DNA of 64,000 nucleotides from Paracoccus sp. IB05 (GCF_016405985.1 NZ_JAEFCF010000027.1:1-64000), one strand, 5' to 3'; shown: positions 34,630 through 43,587, counted from the stretch's first letter. The notes: generated by a model from the sequence alone, not told the origin. Made by a program: numbers and translations.

Positions 34630-35207
34630 GGGAAGGTTCCTTCCGGCAGCGCGCGGCGCAGGCTGTCACGCTCGGCTGCACTGAACAGGGTTATGGTGGA
34701 GCTGGCAGGCCAGCTGCCGTCAGGGCCGGGTTTTCCGGCCTGAACCAGGCAGGAAAACCTGCGGATGCGAAAAAAGCGGAGCCCGGATACGGCATAGGCG
34801 CGGCTGCGGAGCCTGCCGAGAAACCGGCGCTCGACAAAGAAAGTCCCTTGCTCCAGCCGATATTCGATCACGAGCCCGCCAGCCAGGATGACAACCAGCA
34901 TGAAGACCGCGAAAACGCAGATTGCCGCCGCGATCAGCGCGAAGGCGATCTCGACCGGCGGCAGCGGCTCACCGGTGCCGGCTAGGGCAGTGGCAAGGCG
35001 CAGGACGGGGTAAAAGCCCATCACAGAGCCGATGACCGCGATCAGGGCATAGATGCGCATATCCGGCCGGGCCTGCCACAGGATCACAGATGCAGGCACG
35101 GCGCCAGCTCCGGCCTGTACCCGCGTCACGGCCTGCTCCTGTGCCCCGGTCTGTCCCTGTGCCCCGGTCTGTCCCTGTTCCCCGGCCTGTCCCTGTTTCG
35201 CGGTCAT
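34626..35207 (-). CDS. PH-like membrane protein, paralog 1 of the pyr operon
   Basis: A 193-residue protein. The first 25 residues are a low-complexity repeat (GQTGAQ units) encoded by an 18-base tandem repeat. The motif VILWQARPDMR follows, then two transmembrane helices (about 52-74 and 86-112), then a domain with the pattern GTFFVERRFLGRLRSRAYAV. The layout matches the two downstream paralogs, but the FYxLTDR motif is lost. It begins 9 bases after the pyrB stop, in the same operon. Confidence 0.7.
   Translation of the reverse strand: MTAKQGQAGEQGQTGAQGQTGAQEQAVTRVQAGAGAVPASVILWQARPDMRIYALIAVIGSVMGFYPVLRLATALAGTGEPLPPVEIAFALIAAAICVFAVFMLVVILAGGLVIEYRLEQGTFFVERRFLGRLRSRAYAVSGLRFFRIRRFSCLVQAGKPGPDGSWPASSTITLFSAAERDSLRRALPEGTFP
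35133..35204. repeat. Four imperfect 18-bp tandem repeats inside the 5' end of a coding region
   Basis: Units at 35133-35150, 35151-35168, 35169-35186 and 35187-35204 follow CTGTCCCTGTGCCCCGGT with few changes. Each encodes a six-residue GQTGAQ-like block on the minus strand. The length is a multiple of three, so copy number may vary without a frameshift. Confidence 0.85.
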
Positions 35208-35216
35208 CCGGCCGCC

Positions 35217-36179
35217 TCAGACATAGCTCTCGGCGATACGGCGACCGCGCTCGCTGCGCAGATTGCGCGCCAGCAGATCCATACAGGCCATCCGCACCGC
35301 AACCCCCATCTCGACCTGGTCCTGGATCACCGAGCGGTTGATGTCATCGGCGATCTCGCCGTCGATCTCGACGCCCCGGTTCATCGGCCCCGGATGCATC
35401 ACGATGGCATCGGGTTTGGCATAGGCCAGTTTCTCGGCATCGAGCCCGTAGCGGTGGTAATATTCCCGCATCGAGGGAATGAAGCCGCCATCCATCCGCT
35501 CTTTCTGAAGCCGCAGCATCATCACGACATCGGCGCCTTTCAGCCCCTCGCGCATATCCTCGATGATGGTCGCGCCCAGTTCGGCAAAGCCCGAGGGCAT
35601 CAGGGTCGGCGGCCCGATCAGGCGCAGGTTATTGCCCATCTTGCCCAGAAGGATCAGATTCGAACGCGCAACGCGACTATGGGCGACATCGCCGCAGATC
35701 GCGATGGTGAGCCGGTCGATCCGGCCTTTCGCCCGCCGGATCGTCAGCGCATCCAGCAGCGCCTGGGTCGGGTGCTCATGGCGCCCGTCGCCCGCGTTCA
35801 GCACCGCGCAATTCACCTTGGACGCCAGAAGATTGACCGCCCCCGAGGCGCCGTGCCGCACCACCAGCAGATCCGGATGCATCGCGTTCAGCGTCATCGC
35901 GGTGTCGATCAGCGTCTCGCCCTTTTTCACCGAGGAGGTCGCCATATTCATGTTCATCACATCGGCGCCTAGGCGCTTGCCCGCGATTTCGAAACTCGAC
36001 TGCGTGCGGGTCGAGTTCTCGAAAAACATGTTGATTTGCGTCATCCCCGCCAGGGTGTCCGACTGTTTCACCGTGCGGCGGTTCAGATCGACATAGCGGT
36101 CGGCGAGATCGAGGATGGTGGTGATCTCCATGGGCGAGAGCGGCTCGATCCCGAGAAGGTGGCGGGCATGGAAAGCCAT
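35217..36179 (-). CDS. pyrB: Aspartate carbamoyltransferase catalytic subunit
   Basis: A 320-residue enzyme joining carbamoyl phosphate and aspartate in pyrimidine synthesis. The carbamoyl-phosphate motif [13 protein letters not shown] and the HPTQALLD motif are intact, with the C-terminal [13 protein letters not shown]. The start at 36179 (MAFHARHLL) fits the family; the open frame continues upstream. There is no pyrI, so the enzyme is not of the E. coli regulatory type; pairing with the metal-less dihydroorotase-like protein of the same operon is likely, as in Pseudomonas-type complexes. Confidence 0.96.
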   Translation of the reverse strand: MAFHARHLLGIEPLSPMEITTILDLADRYVDLNRRTVKQSDTLAGMTQINMFFENSTRTQSSFEIAGKRLGADVMNMNMATSSVKKGETLIDTAMTLNAMHPDLLVVRHGASGAVNLLASKVNCAVLNAGDGRHEHPTQALLDALTIRRAKGRIDRLTIAICGDVAHSRVARSNLILLGKMGNNLRLIGPPTLMPSGFAELGATIIEDMREGLKGADVVMMLRLQKERMDGGFIPSMREYYHRYGLDAEKLAYAKPDAIVMHPGPMNRGVEIDGEIADDINRSVIQDQVEMGVAVRMACMDLLARNLRSERGRRIAESYV

Positions 36180-36307
36180 GGCGTGATCCCTGTAATGTGC
36201 GTGATCTCTTATCGCAAAGCGGGGGAAAAGGGGCAAGCGCCGCTGACGGTGCTGCTTTGGCGGCGGCTGGCTTGTGGCGCGGCGCTGCGGGCATTAGCCT
36301 GCGCGCT

Positions 36308-37216
36308 ATGGGAATCGAAACCGGTATCATGACAGAGACGGCGGCACCGGATGGCGAAGGGCCGGACCCGGAGGCTTTTGCCGCCGCCGTGGCCGAAGAC
36401 TGGAATGCCTCTTACGCCGCGCTGGACTGGCAGCTTGACTGCGGCATTGACGAGGTGATCGGCGAGGCACCCGTCAACCGCTATGAGGTCGTGATTGAAA
36501 AGCCGGCCCGCGCGGCGCAGTCAGAGACCCCTGCGCGCGTCCAGAACGCCCGGAATGCCGCTGGTCAAAACGCCGCCCCCCAGACTTACGACCCCTCGCC
36601 CGAGCCGCAGATTGATCCGGTCGCGGTCGCCAGCGCCATAGCCGCCTCTGCCGCCACGCTTGAAGCGCTGGAAACAGCCATTCGCGGCTTCGACCTGTGC
36701 GATCTGAAACGCGGCGCCCGCAACACGGTCTTTGCCGATGGCAATCCGAAGGCACGGGTTCTGATCCTCGGCGAGGCGCCCGGCCGCGAAGAGGATATCG
36801 AGGGGCGCCCCTTTGTGGGCGAGGCCGGAAGGCTTCTGGACCGCATGTTCGGCGCCATCGGCCTGACCCGCCAGAGCCCCGATCCGGCCGCCTCTTTCTA
36901 CATCACCAATGTCATGCCCTGGCGCCCCGAAGGCAATCGCGACCCCAGCCCCGCCGAGATCGCCATGCTGCGCCCCTTTGTCGAACGCCATATCGCGCTG
37001 GCTGACCCGGATGTGATCGTGGTCATGGGCAATACACCGCTGATCGCGCTGACCGGCAATCGCGGCATCCTGCGCGCGCGCGGCACCTGGACGACCGCGC
37101 TGGAAAAGCCGCTTTTGCCGATGACGCATCCCGCTTACCTTTTGCGCACCCCCGCCGCCAAGCGCGAGGCCTGGGCCGATCTGCTCGCTTTGCGGGCCTT
37201 TCTCGACAAGGCGTGA
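36308..37216 (+). CDS. Uracil-DNA glycosylase, family 4-like without the Fe-S cysteines
   Basis: A 302-residue base-excision repair enzyme removing uracil from DNA. The catalytic domain starts near residue 115: motif A GEAPGREEDIEGRPFVGEAG, central ITNVMPWRPEGNR, and motif B MTHPAYLLR. Family 4 enzymes normally have four cysteines binding a 4Fe-4S cluster; this protein has only two cysteines in total (LDCG, DLCDLK), so a cluster is unlikely. An N-terminal extension of about 110 residues is acidic and alanine-rich. An alternative start is ATG at 36329. It is divergent from pyrB. Confidence 0.88.
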   Translation: MGIETGIMTETAAPDGEGPDPEAFAAAVAEDWNASYAALDWQLDCGIDEVIGEAPVNRYEVVIEKPARAAQSETPARVQNARNAAGQNAAPQTYDPSPEPQIDPVAVASAIAASAATLEALETAIRGFDLCDLKRGARNTVFADGNPKARVLILGEAPGREEDIEGRPFVGEAGRLLDRMFGAIGLTRQSPDPAASFYITNVMPWRPEGNRDPSPAEIAMLRPFVERHIALADPDVIVVMGNTPLIALTGNRGILRARGTWTTALEKPLLPMTHPAYLLRTPAAKREAWADLLALRAFLDKA

Positions 37217-37542
37217 TCATGCGTCCTGCCGCCATTCTTACACTGGCGAAGATGCCGCTGCGCCCGCGCGCGCCGGGGTACGGGCAGCCCCTGCCTGCAA
37301 AGGCCGTCGCCGCCCAGGGGGAAGAGGGAGAGGACGCCCGCCTTGCAAACTGCAGGCAGTTACAGCCAGGGCCCGATGGCGATCTGGCTGGGATGCGGTC
37401 TTATATCCCGGGCGAAGCATTCGGCGCAGAAATCCTGGCCGCGCTGGATGAGGTGCTGGCAAAACTGCGCCTGCCGGTGGTGAACCCATGTCTGTAACGC
37501 CTTGCCCGCAAATCATCGTCCTCAGACACTTGGTGGCTTTTG
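37217..37542. other. Gap between the uracil-DNA glycosylase and lysE genes
   Basis: About 325 bases. A frame overlapping the glycosylase stop (from 37213 to 37497) ends in a helical-looking GAEILAALDEVLAKLRLP, but its first half is low-complexity and it has no recognised domain, so a gene is not called. An inverted repeat CTGCCTGCA / TGCAGGCAG occurs near 37289 and 37351. Confidence 0.35.
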
Positions 37543-38172
37543 ATGTTTCCCATTGATGCTGTGACATTGCTGGCCTTCCTGCCTGCCGCGCTGGCGCTGA
37601 ACCTCACGCCAGGGGCGGATATGATGTTCGTGCTGGCCCAGGGGCTGAAAGGCGGCGCGCGTGCGGGCATGGCGGCCAATTTCGGCATTGCGCTTGGCTG
37701 TTTCGTGCATGTTCTGATCGCCGGGCTGGGGCTGGCGGCGCTCCTGAAAGCGCATCCGATGGCTTTTGAGGTGATCCGCTGGGGCGGTGTCGGCTATCTT
37801 CTGTGGCTGGCAGTCAGATCCTGGAATGCGGGGCGGCCCGAGATCGCGCCTGTCGCGCGCGCCCCCGCCGCCAGGGTGTTTCGCGAGGCGCTGGTGGTCA
37901 ATCTGCTGAACCCGAAAGTGGCGCTGTTCATCCTTGCCTTCCTGCCGCAATTCGTGATGGCGTCAAAGCCGGTATTGCCGCAATTCCTGGCCCTTGGGGT
38001 GATCATCTGCGCCGGCGGCCTCGTGATCAACGGCGCGGTCGGGATCTTTGCCGGGCGCCTCGGGCGGGCGCTGCTCGGCTCGGACCGGCTGGCGCGGGGC
38101 ATGAACCGCGCGACAGGCGGCATTTTTGCCGCGCTTGCCCTGCGCCTTGCCGTGATGGAGCGTGCTGCATGA
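37543..38172 (+). CDS. LysE/RhtB-family amino-acid exporter
   Basis: A 209-residue inner-membrane exporter with about six transmembrane helices. The family opening is seen: LNLTPGADMMFVLAQGLKGG and ARAGMAANFGIALGCFVHV, followed by NLLNPKVALFILAFLPQF. Members export lysine, homoserine, threonine or related compounds. The ATG at 37543 is preceded by a TTG one codon earlier. The stop overlaps the start of moaB (ATGA). Confidence 0.88.
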   Translation: MFPIDAVTLLAFLPAALALNLTPGADMMFVLAQGLKGGARAGMAANFGIALGCFVHVLIAGLGLAALLKAHPMAFEVIRWGGVGYLLWLAVRSWNAGRPEIAPVARAPAARVFREALVVNLLNPKVALFILAFLPQFVMASKPVLPQFLALGVIICAGGLVINGAVGIFAGRLGRALLGSDRLARGMNRATGGIFAALALRLAVMERAA

Positions 38173-38699
38173 CCGAAAGAGACTTCATCCCCACCCGCAT
38201 CGCGGTTCTGACGGTGTCGGATACCCGCAGCCTCGCCGAGGACCGCTCGGGCGATACGCTGGTGGCGCGTCTGGAAGGGGCGGGCCATATCCTCGCCGCC
38301 CGCGCCATTGTCACCGATGACCGCGCGCTGATCGCGGCGCAGCTCAGCGCCTGGATCGCCGACCCCGCTGTGGATGTGGTGATCTCGACCGGCGGCACCG
38401 GGCTGACCGGGCGCGATGTGACGGTCGAGGCGCATCACGACGTTTATGAGAAGGAAATCACCGCCTTTTCCACCGTTTTCACCATTGTCTCGATGCAGAA
38501 GATCGGCACCTCCGCCGTGCAAAGCCGCGCCTGCGCCGGCGTCGCGGGCGGCACCTACCTCTTCGCGCTGCCGGGCTCGACCGGCGCCTGCAAGGACGCC
38601 TGGGACGAGATCCTCGTCAAACAGCTCGACTACCGCCACGGCCCCTGCAATTTCGTCGAGATCTTCCCGAGGCTGGAGGAACATAAACGGCGCAAGTGA
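38169..38699 (+). CDS. moaB: Molybdenum cofactor biosynthesis protein B
   Basis: A 176-residue MogA/MoaB-fold protein that binds molybdopterin and takes part in its adenylylation. The core motifs are VLTVSDTR, VISTGGTGLTGRDVT, and the loop ALPGSTGACKDAWDEIL. E. coli MoaB is 170 residues. It is translationally coupled to the LysE exporter gene. No other moa or moe gene is in the window. Confidence 0.93.
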   Translation: MTERDFIPTRIAVLTVSDTRSLAEDRSGDTLVARLEGAGHILAARAIVTDDRALIAAQLSAWIADPAVDVVISTGGTGLTGRDVTVEAHHDVYEKEITAFSTVFTIVSMQKIGTSAVQSRACAGVAGGTYLFALPGSTGACKDAWDEILVKQLDYRHGPCNFVEIFPRLEEHKRRK

Positions 38700-38773
38700 G
38701 GGGCTGCGGCCTCACATTGGGAAAGCCCCGGACGAGGCTTAGAAATGCCTCGCATCCAGGGCATGGGAGGACG

Positions 38774-39793
38774 ATGAAACATCGCTTGCCCCGATCTCTT
38801 TTGTTCTTCGTGCCAGGGATATTCGGACTGGTGACGGGCTGGCCATTGATGCTCTTGCCCCTCCTGCCGCGGCCCCCGGATCAGCTGCGGCTGGTGCTGA
38901 CAAGTTTTTTCGCGCTGTTTCTGGCCTGTGTTTCCTTTGCTCTCCCATGGCTTGGTCTGCTCGGGATCGTCCTTGAGGTGCGGCGCGGCAAGGTTCATCG
39001 GTCCTGGCTTGCTCCGGTCATCGCGGTTTTCGTCGGCTATTATGCCGTATTCGCCTGGGACAGTCTCCGCTACGCGCGCGAACGGCACGAGCGGGCAGAG
39101 GCAAATGCCGCGATGCGCGTTGATTTCGACCCGACCCGCCAGGCGCTGGTGGCACCGCTTTTTCCGGCGGGCGAAATGGTGAGAAATTACGGGCTGCCGG
39201 TCGCATATATTGGCAATCCGCTGGATCATTCCGTGCAGTTATTGTCCCGGCGCTATATTGATGACGCATTGTGCCAGGAGCTTGAGGCGCGGCTGCCGGA
39301 GCGGCTCACCCGGATCCAGCTGTATCGGCCCAAGCCATGGCAACAAGAGCCCTGTCTTCTCACCATGCCCGAGGTGCCGGAACTGCCGGTGGTCAGGGTC
39401 GGGCCGCCGCCAGTGGGGTCAGCGGGGCGAGGCGCTGACCACTCTGATCGGGGCTATATGATTGAACTGCCCGGCGGGGCCGCGCCGGTCATCCTGCGCG
39501 ATCCGGCGCCTGGCTGGCTGCCCTTGCCCCGGTGGCCGGATCTCGGCGCGGTTTGCAACAGGCTTTTCGGGTCCAGGGCGGGGGCCGTCGGCTGCGTGAG
39601 CCCCGACTGGCGCCAGGAATGGCATGCCGGGCCCAATTCGCTTGACGCGCTGGCAGCGGCGCTCGGGCTGGAAAAACCCGGTCCGGAGGGGCGGGTTCTG
39701 GCGGATCCGGATCTCGTGCGCCGCAAATTTGACGTGGCGCTGGCGGGGTTGAAGGCTGGTCAGCCACGCGAGGCAAAGCCCGCGCGCGACTGA
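38774..39793 (+). CDS. Hypothetical membrane protein
   Basis: A 339-residue protein with about three N-terminal transmembrane segments (residues 9-30, 40-66 and 79-94) and a soluble C-terminal part of 240 residues with no recognised domain. The start at 38774 follows GGGAGGAC. The C-terminal half has several cysteines (CQELEA, EPCLLT, AVCNRLF, VGCVSPDW) that could form disulfides if it is periplasmic. Its function is unknown. Confidence 0.65.
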   Translation: MKHRLPRSLLFFVPGIFGLVTGWPLMLLPLLPRPPDQLRLVLTSFFALFLACVSFALPWLGLLGIVLEVRRGKVHRSWLAPVIAVFVGYYAVFAWDSLRYARERHERAEANAAMRVDFDPTRQALVAPLFPAGEMVRNYGLPVAYIGNPLDHSVQLLSRRYIDDALCQELEARLPERLTRIQLYRPKPWQQEPCLLTMPEVPELPVVRVGPPPVGSAGRGADHSDRGYMIELPGGAAPVILRDPAPGWLPLPRWPDLGAVCNRLFGSRAGAVGCVSPDWRQEWHAGPNSLDALAAALGLEKPGPEGRVLADPDLVRRKFDVALAGLKAGQPREAKPARD

Positions 39794-39807
39794 CCAGCAG
39801 ACGAGAT

Positions 39808-40731
39808 TCAGCCCTGACGTTTCAGTGCCTGGGCCATGCAATGGATGCCGCCGCCGGTTTTCGAGATCTCTGCGGTGTCGACCACGGCCACGTCAAAGCC
39901 GCGCGCTTTCAGCTGGCTGATCAGGCTCTGCGAGACCTGGGGCGCGATGATGCGATCCCCGCCAAGGCTCATGAAATTGCAGCCAAGCGCCATCGTGTCC
40001 TGGAAGGGCACGTCGATGATCTCATGGCCTTTCGCCTTCAGCCAGTCGACAATCGCAGGGTCTGTGCAGGCGAGGCAGACGGCGGTCAGTTTCGGTGCGA
40101 TCGGCACCACCATCAGGTCGATATGGACGTAATATTCGTCGATAAAGGCGAGGCGGACCTCCCAGCCCTCCTCCTCGAACCAGCCCGCCACCTGGCGGGC
40201 GCCATCTTCATTGGTGCGCGCGCCGCCGCAGCCGACCAGCAGCACGCCTTCCTCGATCACGTTGAAATCGCCGCCCTCGAAAGTGCCTGCCGTGACCATG
40301 TCATAGATCGGGATGCCGAGGCTCTCGTAATGGCGGATCGCGGCGTAGTTTTCGCCGCGCCGCCAGGGCTGGCTCATGGCGGTGATCACCGCGCCGTAAG
40401 GGGTCATCACCGAGGAATCGCGGGTATAGACCTGCATCGGGAGTTCCGCCTCGGGCGGCACGGTATGAACGCGAACGCCAAAGCTTTCATAGGCCGCTTT
40501 CAGCTCTTTATGCTGGGCCTGGGCCTCCTGGATATTGCAGGGGTTTTCGCGCAGATGTTTGCGTGACAGCGACGAGGTTGCCATATGGCGCAGATAGGCC
40601 GGATCGCCCAAAAGCACATCGGTCAGCCGGTCGGTCTCATTCGCAAACCCCCAGTTCGCCAGCGGCGCGGTGCCGCCACCTGCCTTGCGGCGCTGGAGGG
40701 AAAAGGCTTCAGGCTTTGCTTGCACGTTCAT
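39808..40731 (-). CDS. Guanidine-modifying hydrolase/amidinotransferase family protein (DDAH-like)
   Basis: A 307-residue member of the pentein superfamily, which includes arginine deiminase, dimethylarginine dimethylaminohydrolase and amidinotransferases. The catalytic set is visible: an aspartate in YTRDSSVM, the acidic pair in GTFEGGDFNV, the histidine in YVHIDLMV, and the nucleophilic cysteine in GGGIHCMAQ near the C-terminus. It would hydrolyse or transfer a guanidino group. The start at 40731 follows AGGAGAG. It is 17 bases downstream of the M20 amidohydrolase gene and belongs to the putative guanidino-compound cluster. Confidence 0.82.
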   Translation of the reverse strand: MNVQAKPEAFSLQRRKAGGGTAPLANWGFANETDRLTDVLLGDPAYLRHMATSSLSRKHLRENPCNIQEAQAQHKELKAAYESFGVRVHTVPPEAELPMQVYTRDSSVMTPYGAVITAMSQPWRRGENYAAIRHYESLGIPIYDMVTAGTFEGGDFNVIEEGVLLVGCGGARTNEDGARQVAGWFEEEGWEVRLAFIDEYYVHIDLMVVPIAPKLTAVCLACTDPAIVDWLKAKGHEIIDVPFQDTMALGCNFMSLGGDRIIAPQVSQSLISQLKARGFDVAVVDTAEISKTGGGIHCMAQALKRQG

Positions 40732-40748
40732 TTTTCTCTCCTGTTGGG

Positions 40749-42347
40749 TCAGGCGCCTGGCATGGTGGACGGAATCCACCAGTCGCGCCCGCGTGGGGTG
40801 GTGACATATTCCGGCCAGCGGAAATGGATGGGCGGGTCGTAATCGCAAAGGGGCGGGATCGGCGCGGCGGCGCGGCGGGTCTCGAATTCGGCCCACATTG
40901 CTGCGCGGGCATCGGCATCTTCGAGGATGCGCAGCGCCGAGAGCGCCAGCACCCCGGCGGCGGTCTGCACCATCGGGTCAATGGTCTCGGGGATGCCGCC
41001 AAGTGCGTTCATCACCCAGGACGGGTAGACATAGCCCTGCGGTGCGCTCAGCGCGGGCCGCGCGATGTAGAACCGCGCGGTGGGCGCGTGCCAGCACATA
41101 TCGGTGTAGTCATCCGAGGTGGAATTGGCCTGTGAGGGCGGCAGATCCTCGCGCAGGATCCGTTCGGCCTCTTGCGGCGCGATGAGGCGGGTCATTTCGG
41201 GGATGAAGGGATCGCTCATCGGCTCGAGGCCGAGATTTGTCTGAACCTCGCGGGCGATCACTTTGGCCGCCTCGCCCCACTGCGGCGCGCCGGTGGCCTG
41301 CATCGCCTCCCAGACCACATTTGCGATGGCGTGGTTCGCAAGGCCGGGGCGTGATTTGCAGACCCAGTGCCTCTCGACCCGGCAGCCGGTCATCGCCGCT
41401 GCATGTTCGGCGTTGCGGTCAAGTGCTGCGGTCACCGCTTCGGCCATGGCAAGGGTCGGCACCCGCATCATATACTGGATCTCGGCGAGGCCTGCGGGCA
41501 GGTTGTCGGCGGTGGCCTGGCCTGCGGTCAGGATTGCCTCGGAAATCGACCAGCCGCCCTGATGCGGCAACATCGAATCGCGCAGGGATTTTGACGTCAG
41601 GAACATCAGGTTCAGCGCGTCATTGGCGCCAGGCGCGCGCACCGCCGAATGCGATTGCGGGATCGGCGCGCCGTCTTTTGCATAGGGGGCATGCGCGCCC
41701 CAGTTTTGCGGCTCATCGCAGATAAACCGGTAGATCATCGCATAAGCCGCGCCACAATGTGTGTTCCAGCGCACCGTGTTACACATCGGCAGCATGTAGA
41801 ACGGGTGGAACGACAGGATCGCCGCCAGCCCGTCATAATAGCCCTTCGCGGCATGGATCGGTTTCGATCCGCGCACTTTTTCCGCCGGTTCGCCGGTAAA
41901 GCGCAGCCCGCCTTTGATGCCGTGTTTCTCCATCGCGGCTTTGGTGGCCAGAAGCCCCGCGAGCCCGGCAATCCCGAGACCCGAATGCGGATCGGTATGG
42001 CCGCCTGCCTGGAAGCCGAGGCCCGCGCGCGGCTCGCGCCGGGTCGAGGCGGCCTGGCAATTCCCCGGAACGGCGTCATATTCCGCATACATGCCGATCA
42101 CCGGGGCGCCGTCAGAGTCGGGCCCGTTCGACCAGGTGGCACAAAAAGCGGTCGGCATCCCCGCCGATCCCTCTTCGACGTCGAACCCCTCGGCGCGCAG
42201 CTTTTCGACATACCAGGCGCAGGAGCGGTATTCGCGCCAGGCGGTTTCGCCATAGGAAAAGATCGTGGCGCACCAGTCCGAATGCTCGGCTGCGCGGGCG
42301 TTCACGCTGGCGAGGGCGGTGGTCTGGGCGGCGGAAAGCTGAGACAT
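40749..42347 (-). CDS. M20-family amidohydrolase (AbgB-like)
   Basis: A 532-residue metal-dependent amidohydrolase of the p-aminobenzoyl-glutamate hydrolase / amidohydrolase branch. Metal-site motifs are GMYAEYDAVPGNCQ, GGHTDPHSGLG, the glutamate in RFTGEPAEKVRG, and the ILSFHPF histidine; the late DDYTDMCWHAPT is typical of the subfamily. It hydrolyses amide bonds of N-acylated amino acids or small peptides. The start at 42347 is set by family length. It is divergent from the LysR regulator, with a shared 183-base control region, and leads a two-gene operon with the guanidine-modifying enzyme. Confidence 0.85.
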   Translation of the reverse strand: MSQLSAAQTTALASVNARAAEHSDWCATIFSYGETAWREYRSCAWYVEKLRAEGFDVEEGSAGMPTAFCATWSNGPDSDGAPVIGMYAEYDAVPGNCQAASTRREPRAGLGFQAGGHTDPHSGLGIAGLAGLLATKAAMEKHGIKGGLRFTGEPAEKVRGSKPIHAAKGYYDGLAAILSFHPFYMLPMCNTVRWNTHCGAAYAMIYRFICDEPQNWGAHAPYAKDGAPIPQSHSAVRAPGANDALNLMFLTSKSLRDSMLPHQGGWSISEAILTAGQATADNLPAGLAEIQYMMRVPTLAMAEAVTAALDRNAEHAAAMTGCRVERHWVCKSRPGLANHAIANVVWEAMQATGAPQWGEAAKVIAREVQTNLGLEPMSDPFIPEMTRLIAPQEAERILREDLPPSQANSTSDDYTDMCWHAPTARFYIARPALSAPQGYVYPSWVMNALGGIPETIDPMVQTAAGVLALSALRILEDADARAAMWAEFETRRAAAPIPPLCDYDPPIHFRWPEYVTTPRGRDWWIPSTMPGA

Positions 42348-42435
42348 GACCCGGGCTCCGGTTCTGCGGCAAAGGGGGGCGGAAGGGGCCGCCATCCTTC
42401 TTTCAGGGCTAACAGCGCGTCACGGTTGCGCGAAA

Positions 42436-42476
42436 GTGAAACCTTTTCCCTGCTTCGGCAAAGAAAATTCACCTTT
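42436..42476. promoter_or_regulatory. Putative LysR operator between the M20 and LysR genes
   Basis: GTGAAACCTTTTC at 42436-42448 and GCTTCGGCAAA at 42452-42462 lie in the divergent region. Both GTGAAANNNTTTC and the 11-mer recur upstream of the ABC operon. AAAGTGAA (42433-42440) is also nearly complementary to TTCACCTTT (42468-42476). Confidence 0.45.
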
Positions 42477-42530
42477 TGCTTGTGCCGCGCGGGGAAAGCC
42501 GCAGACTGGCACAAAGCCAGCGAGGTGAGC

Positions 42531-43415
42531 ATGGCCCGTATCCCCTCGACCCAGGCGTTGCGCGCGCTGGAAAGCTTTGCCCGCCATGGCACGGTCTGGC
42601 AGGCGGCGGATGAGCTGAACCTGACCCGCAGCGCGGTCAGCCACCAGCTGCGGCTGCTGGAGCGCGATCTCGGCTTTCGCCTGACCAGCCGTATCGGCAC
42701 AAGGGTCGAGCTGACGCCGCAGGGCCAGGCCTATGCCACAGATATCCGCCGCGCGCTTTCAATGATCGCGGGATCGGCCACGCGCAACGCCGCGCGGGGC
42801 GTGACCGGGGCGCTGTCGGTCAGCTGTCCGCCGGGTTTTGCCTCCAGCTGGCTTTGCGGCAAGATCGGCGGGTTTGTTGCGGATTTTCCGGATGTTACGC
42901 TGTCGGTGCAGACGCCGCGCCGGCTCGATGATGTTGCCAATCCCGATGTCGATATCTTCATCACCTTTGGCGAGGGCAACCAGCCCGGGATGGATGTCGA
43001 GCTGCTGAAGGCGGTGGATTTCACCCCGCTTTGCAGCCCGGCCTGGCTGAACCGGTTTGAATCGATGGCGGATACCGGCGCGCTTCTGGGCGCCACTTTG
43101 CTGCATCTGGGCGATTACGAGGATTGGGAAAGCTGGTTCCGCCTCGCCGGTATGCCGGTTGAGGCGGCGCAGAATGGCATCCGCTTTGCCGATATGAACC
43201 TGGTTTACGCGGCAGCGCTTGGTGCCCAGGGCATCGCAATGGGCGACGAGTTCATCTGCCAGGACGCGATCCGCGCCGGCCATCTGGTCAGGCCCTTTGA
43301 CCTTTCGGTGCGCTCGGTCCGGTCCTATTTCATGGTTGTGCCACCGGAAAAGGCCGGCAACCCGGCGGTTGGGGCCTTTCGGGACTGGCTTCTGGGCGAG
43401 CTGATCGACGATTGA
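42531..43415 (+). CDS. LysR-family transcriptional regulator (GcvA-like)
   Basis: A 294-residue regulator with an N-terminal winged helix-turn-helix (TVWQAADELNLTRSAVSHQL, residues 21-40) and a periplasmic-binding-type effector domain (LSVSCPPGFASSWL ... DVDIFITFGEG). It resembles the GcvA branch. The start at 42531 follows GAGG. It lies between the M20/guanidine-modifying operon and the ABC importer operon. Shared motifs on both sides suggest that it controls both, probably in response to the imported compound. Confidence 0.9.
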   Translation: MARIPSTQALRALESFARHGTVWQAADELNLTRSAVSHQLRLLERDLGFRLTSRIGTRVELTPQGQAYATDIRRALSMIAGSATRNAARGVTGALSVSCPPGFASSWLCGKIGGFVADFPDVTLSVQTPRRLDDVANPDVDIFITFGEGNQPGMDVELLKAVDFTPLCSPAWLNRFESMADTGALLGATLLHLGDYEDWESWFRLAGMPVEAAQNGIRFADMNLVYAAALGAQGIAMGDEFICQDAIRAGHLVRPFDLSVRSVRSYFMVVPPEKAGNPAVGAFRDWLLGELIDD

Positions 43416-43438
43416 CCCTTTTTTGATCGGCTGGCGGA

Positions 43439-43479
43439 GCTTCGGCAAATTCTGTTTCCCGAATGGGTGAAAAACTTTC
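43439..43479 (+). promoter_or_regulatory. Second copy of the LysR-region motifs before the ABC operon
   Basis: GCTTCGGCAAA at 43439-43449 is identical to 42452-42462. GTGAAAAACTTTC at 43467-43479 matches GTGAAANNNTTTC seen at 42436-42448. They lie 110-150 bases before the importer ATPase gene. Confidence 0.45.
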
Positions 43480-43587
43480 TATTGTTTTTCAGAGCCCCGC
43501 ATCTCAGGCTCAGGTGGATATTCTGCCCGGTTCCCGCCGCGACCTGCGGCCGGCACCGGCACCCGGAACTCTGGCAAGGGATACCAA

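Noticed and set aside
35133-35204. Repeat run considered as a CRISPR-like array
   Set aside because: Units are contiguous with no unique spacers and encode an in-frame amino-acid repeat.
37213-37497. 94-codon frame overlapping the uracil-DNA glycosylase stop
   Set aside because: Low complexity in the first half, no domain, no conserved start signal.
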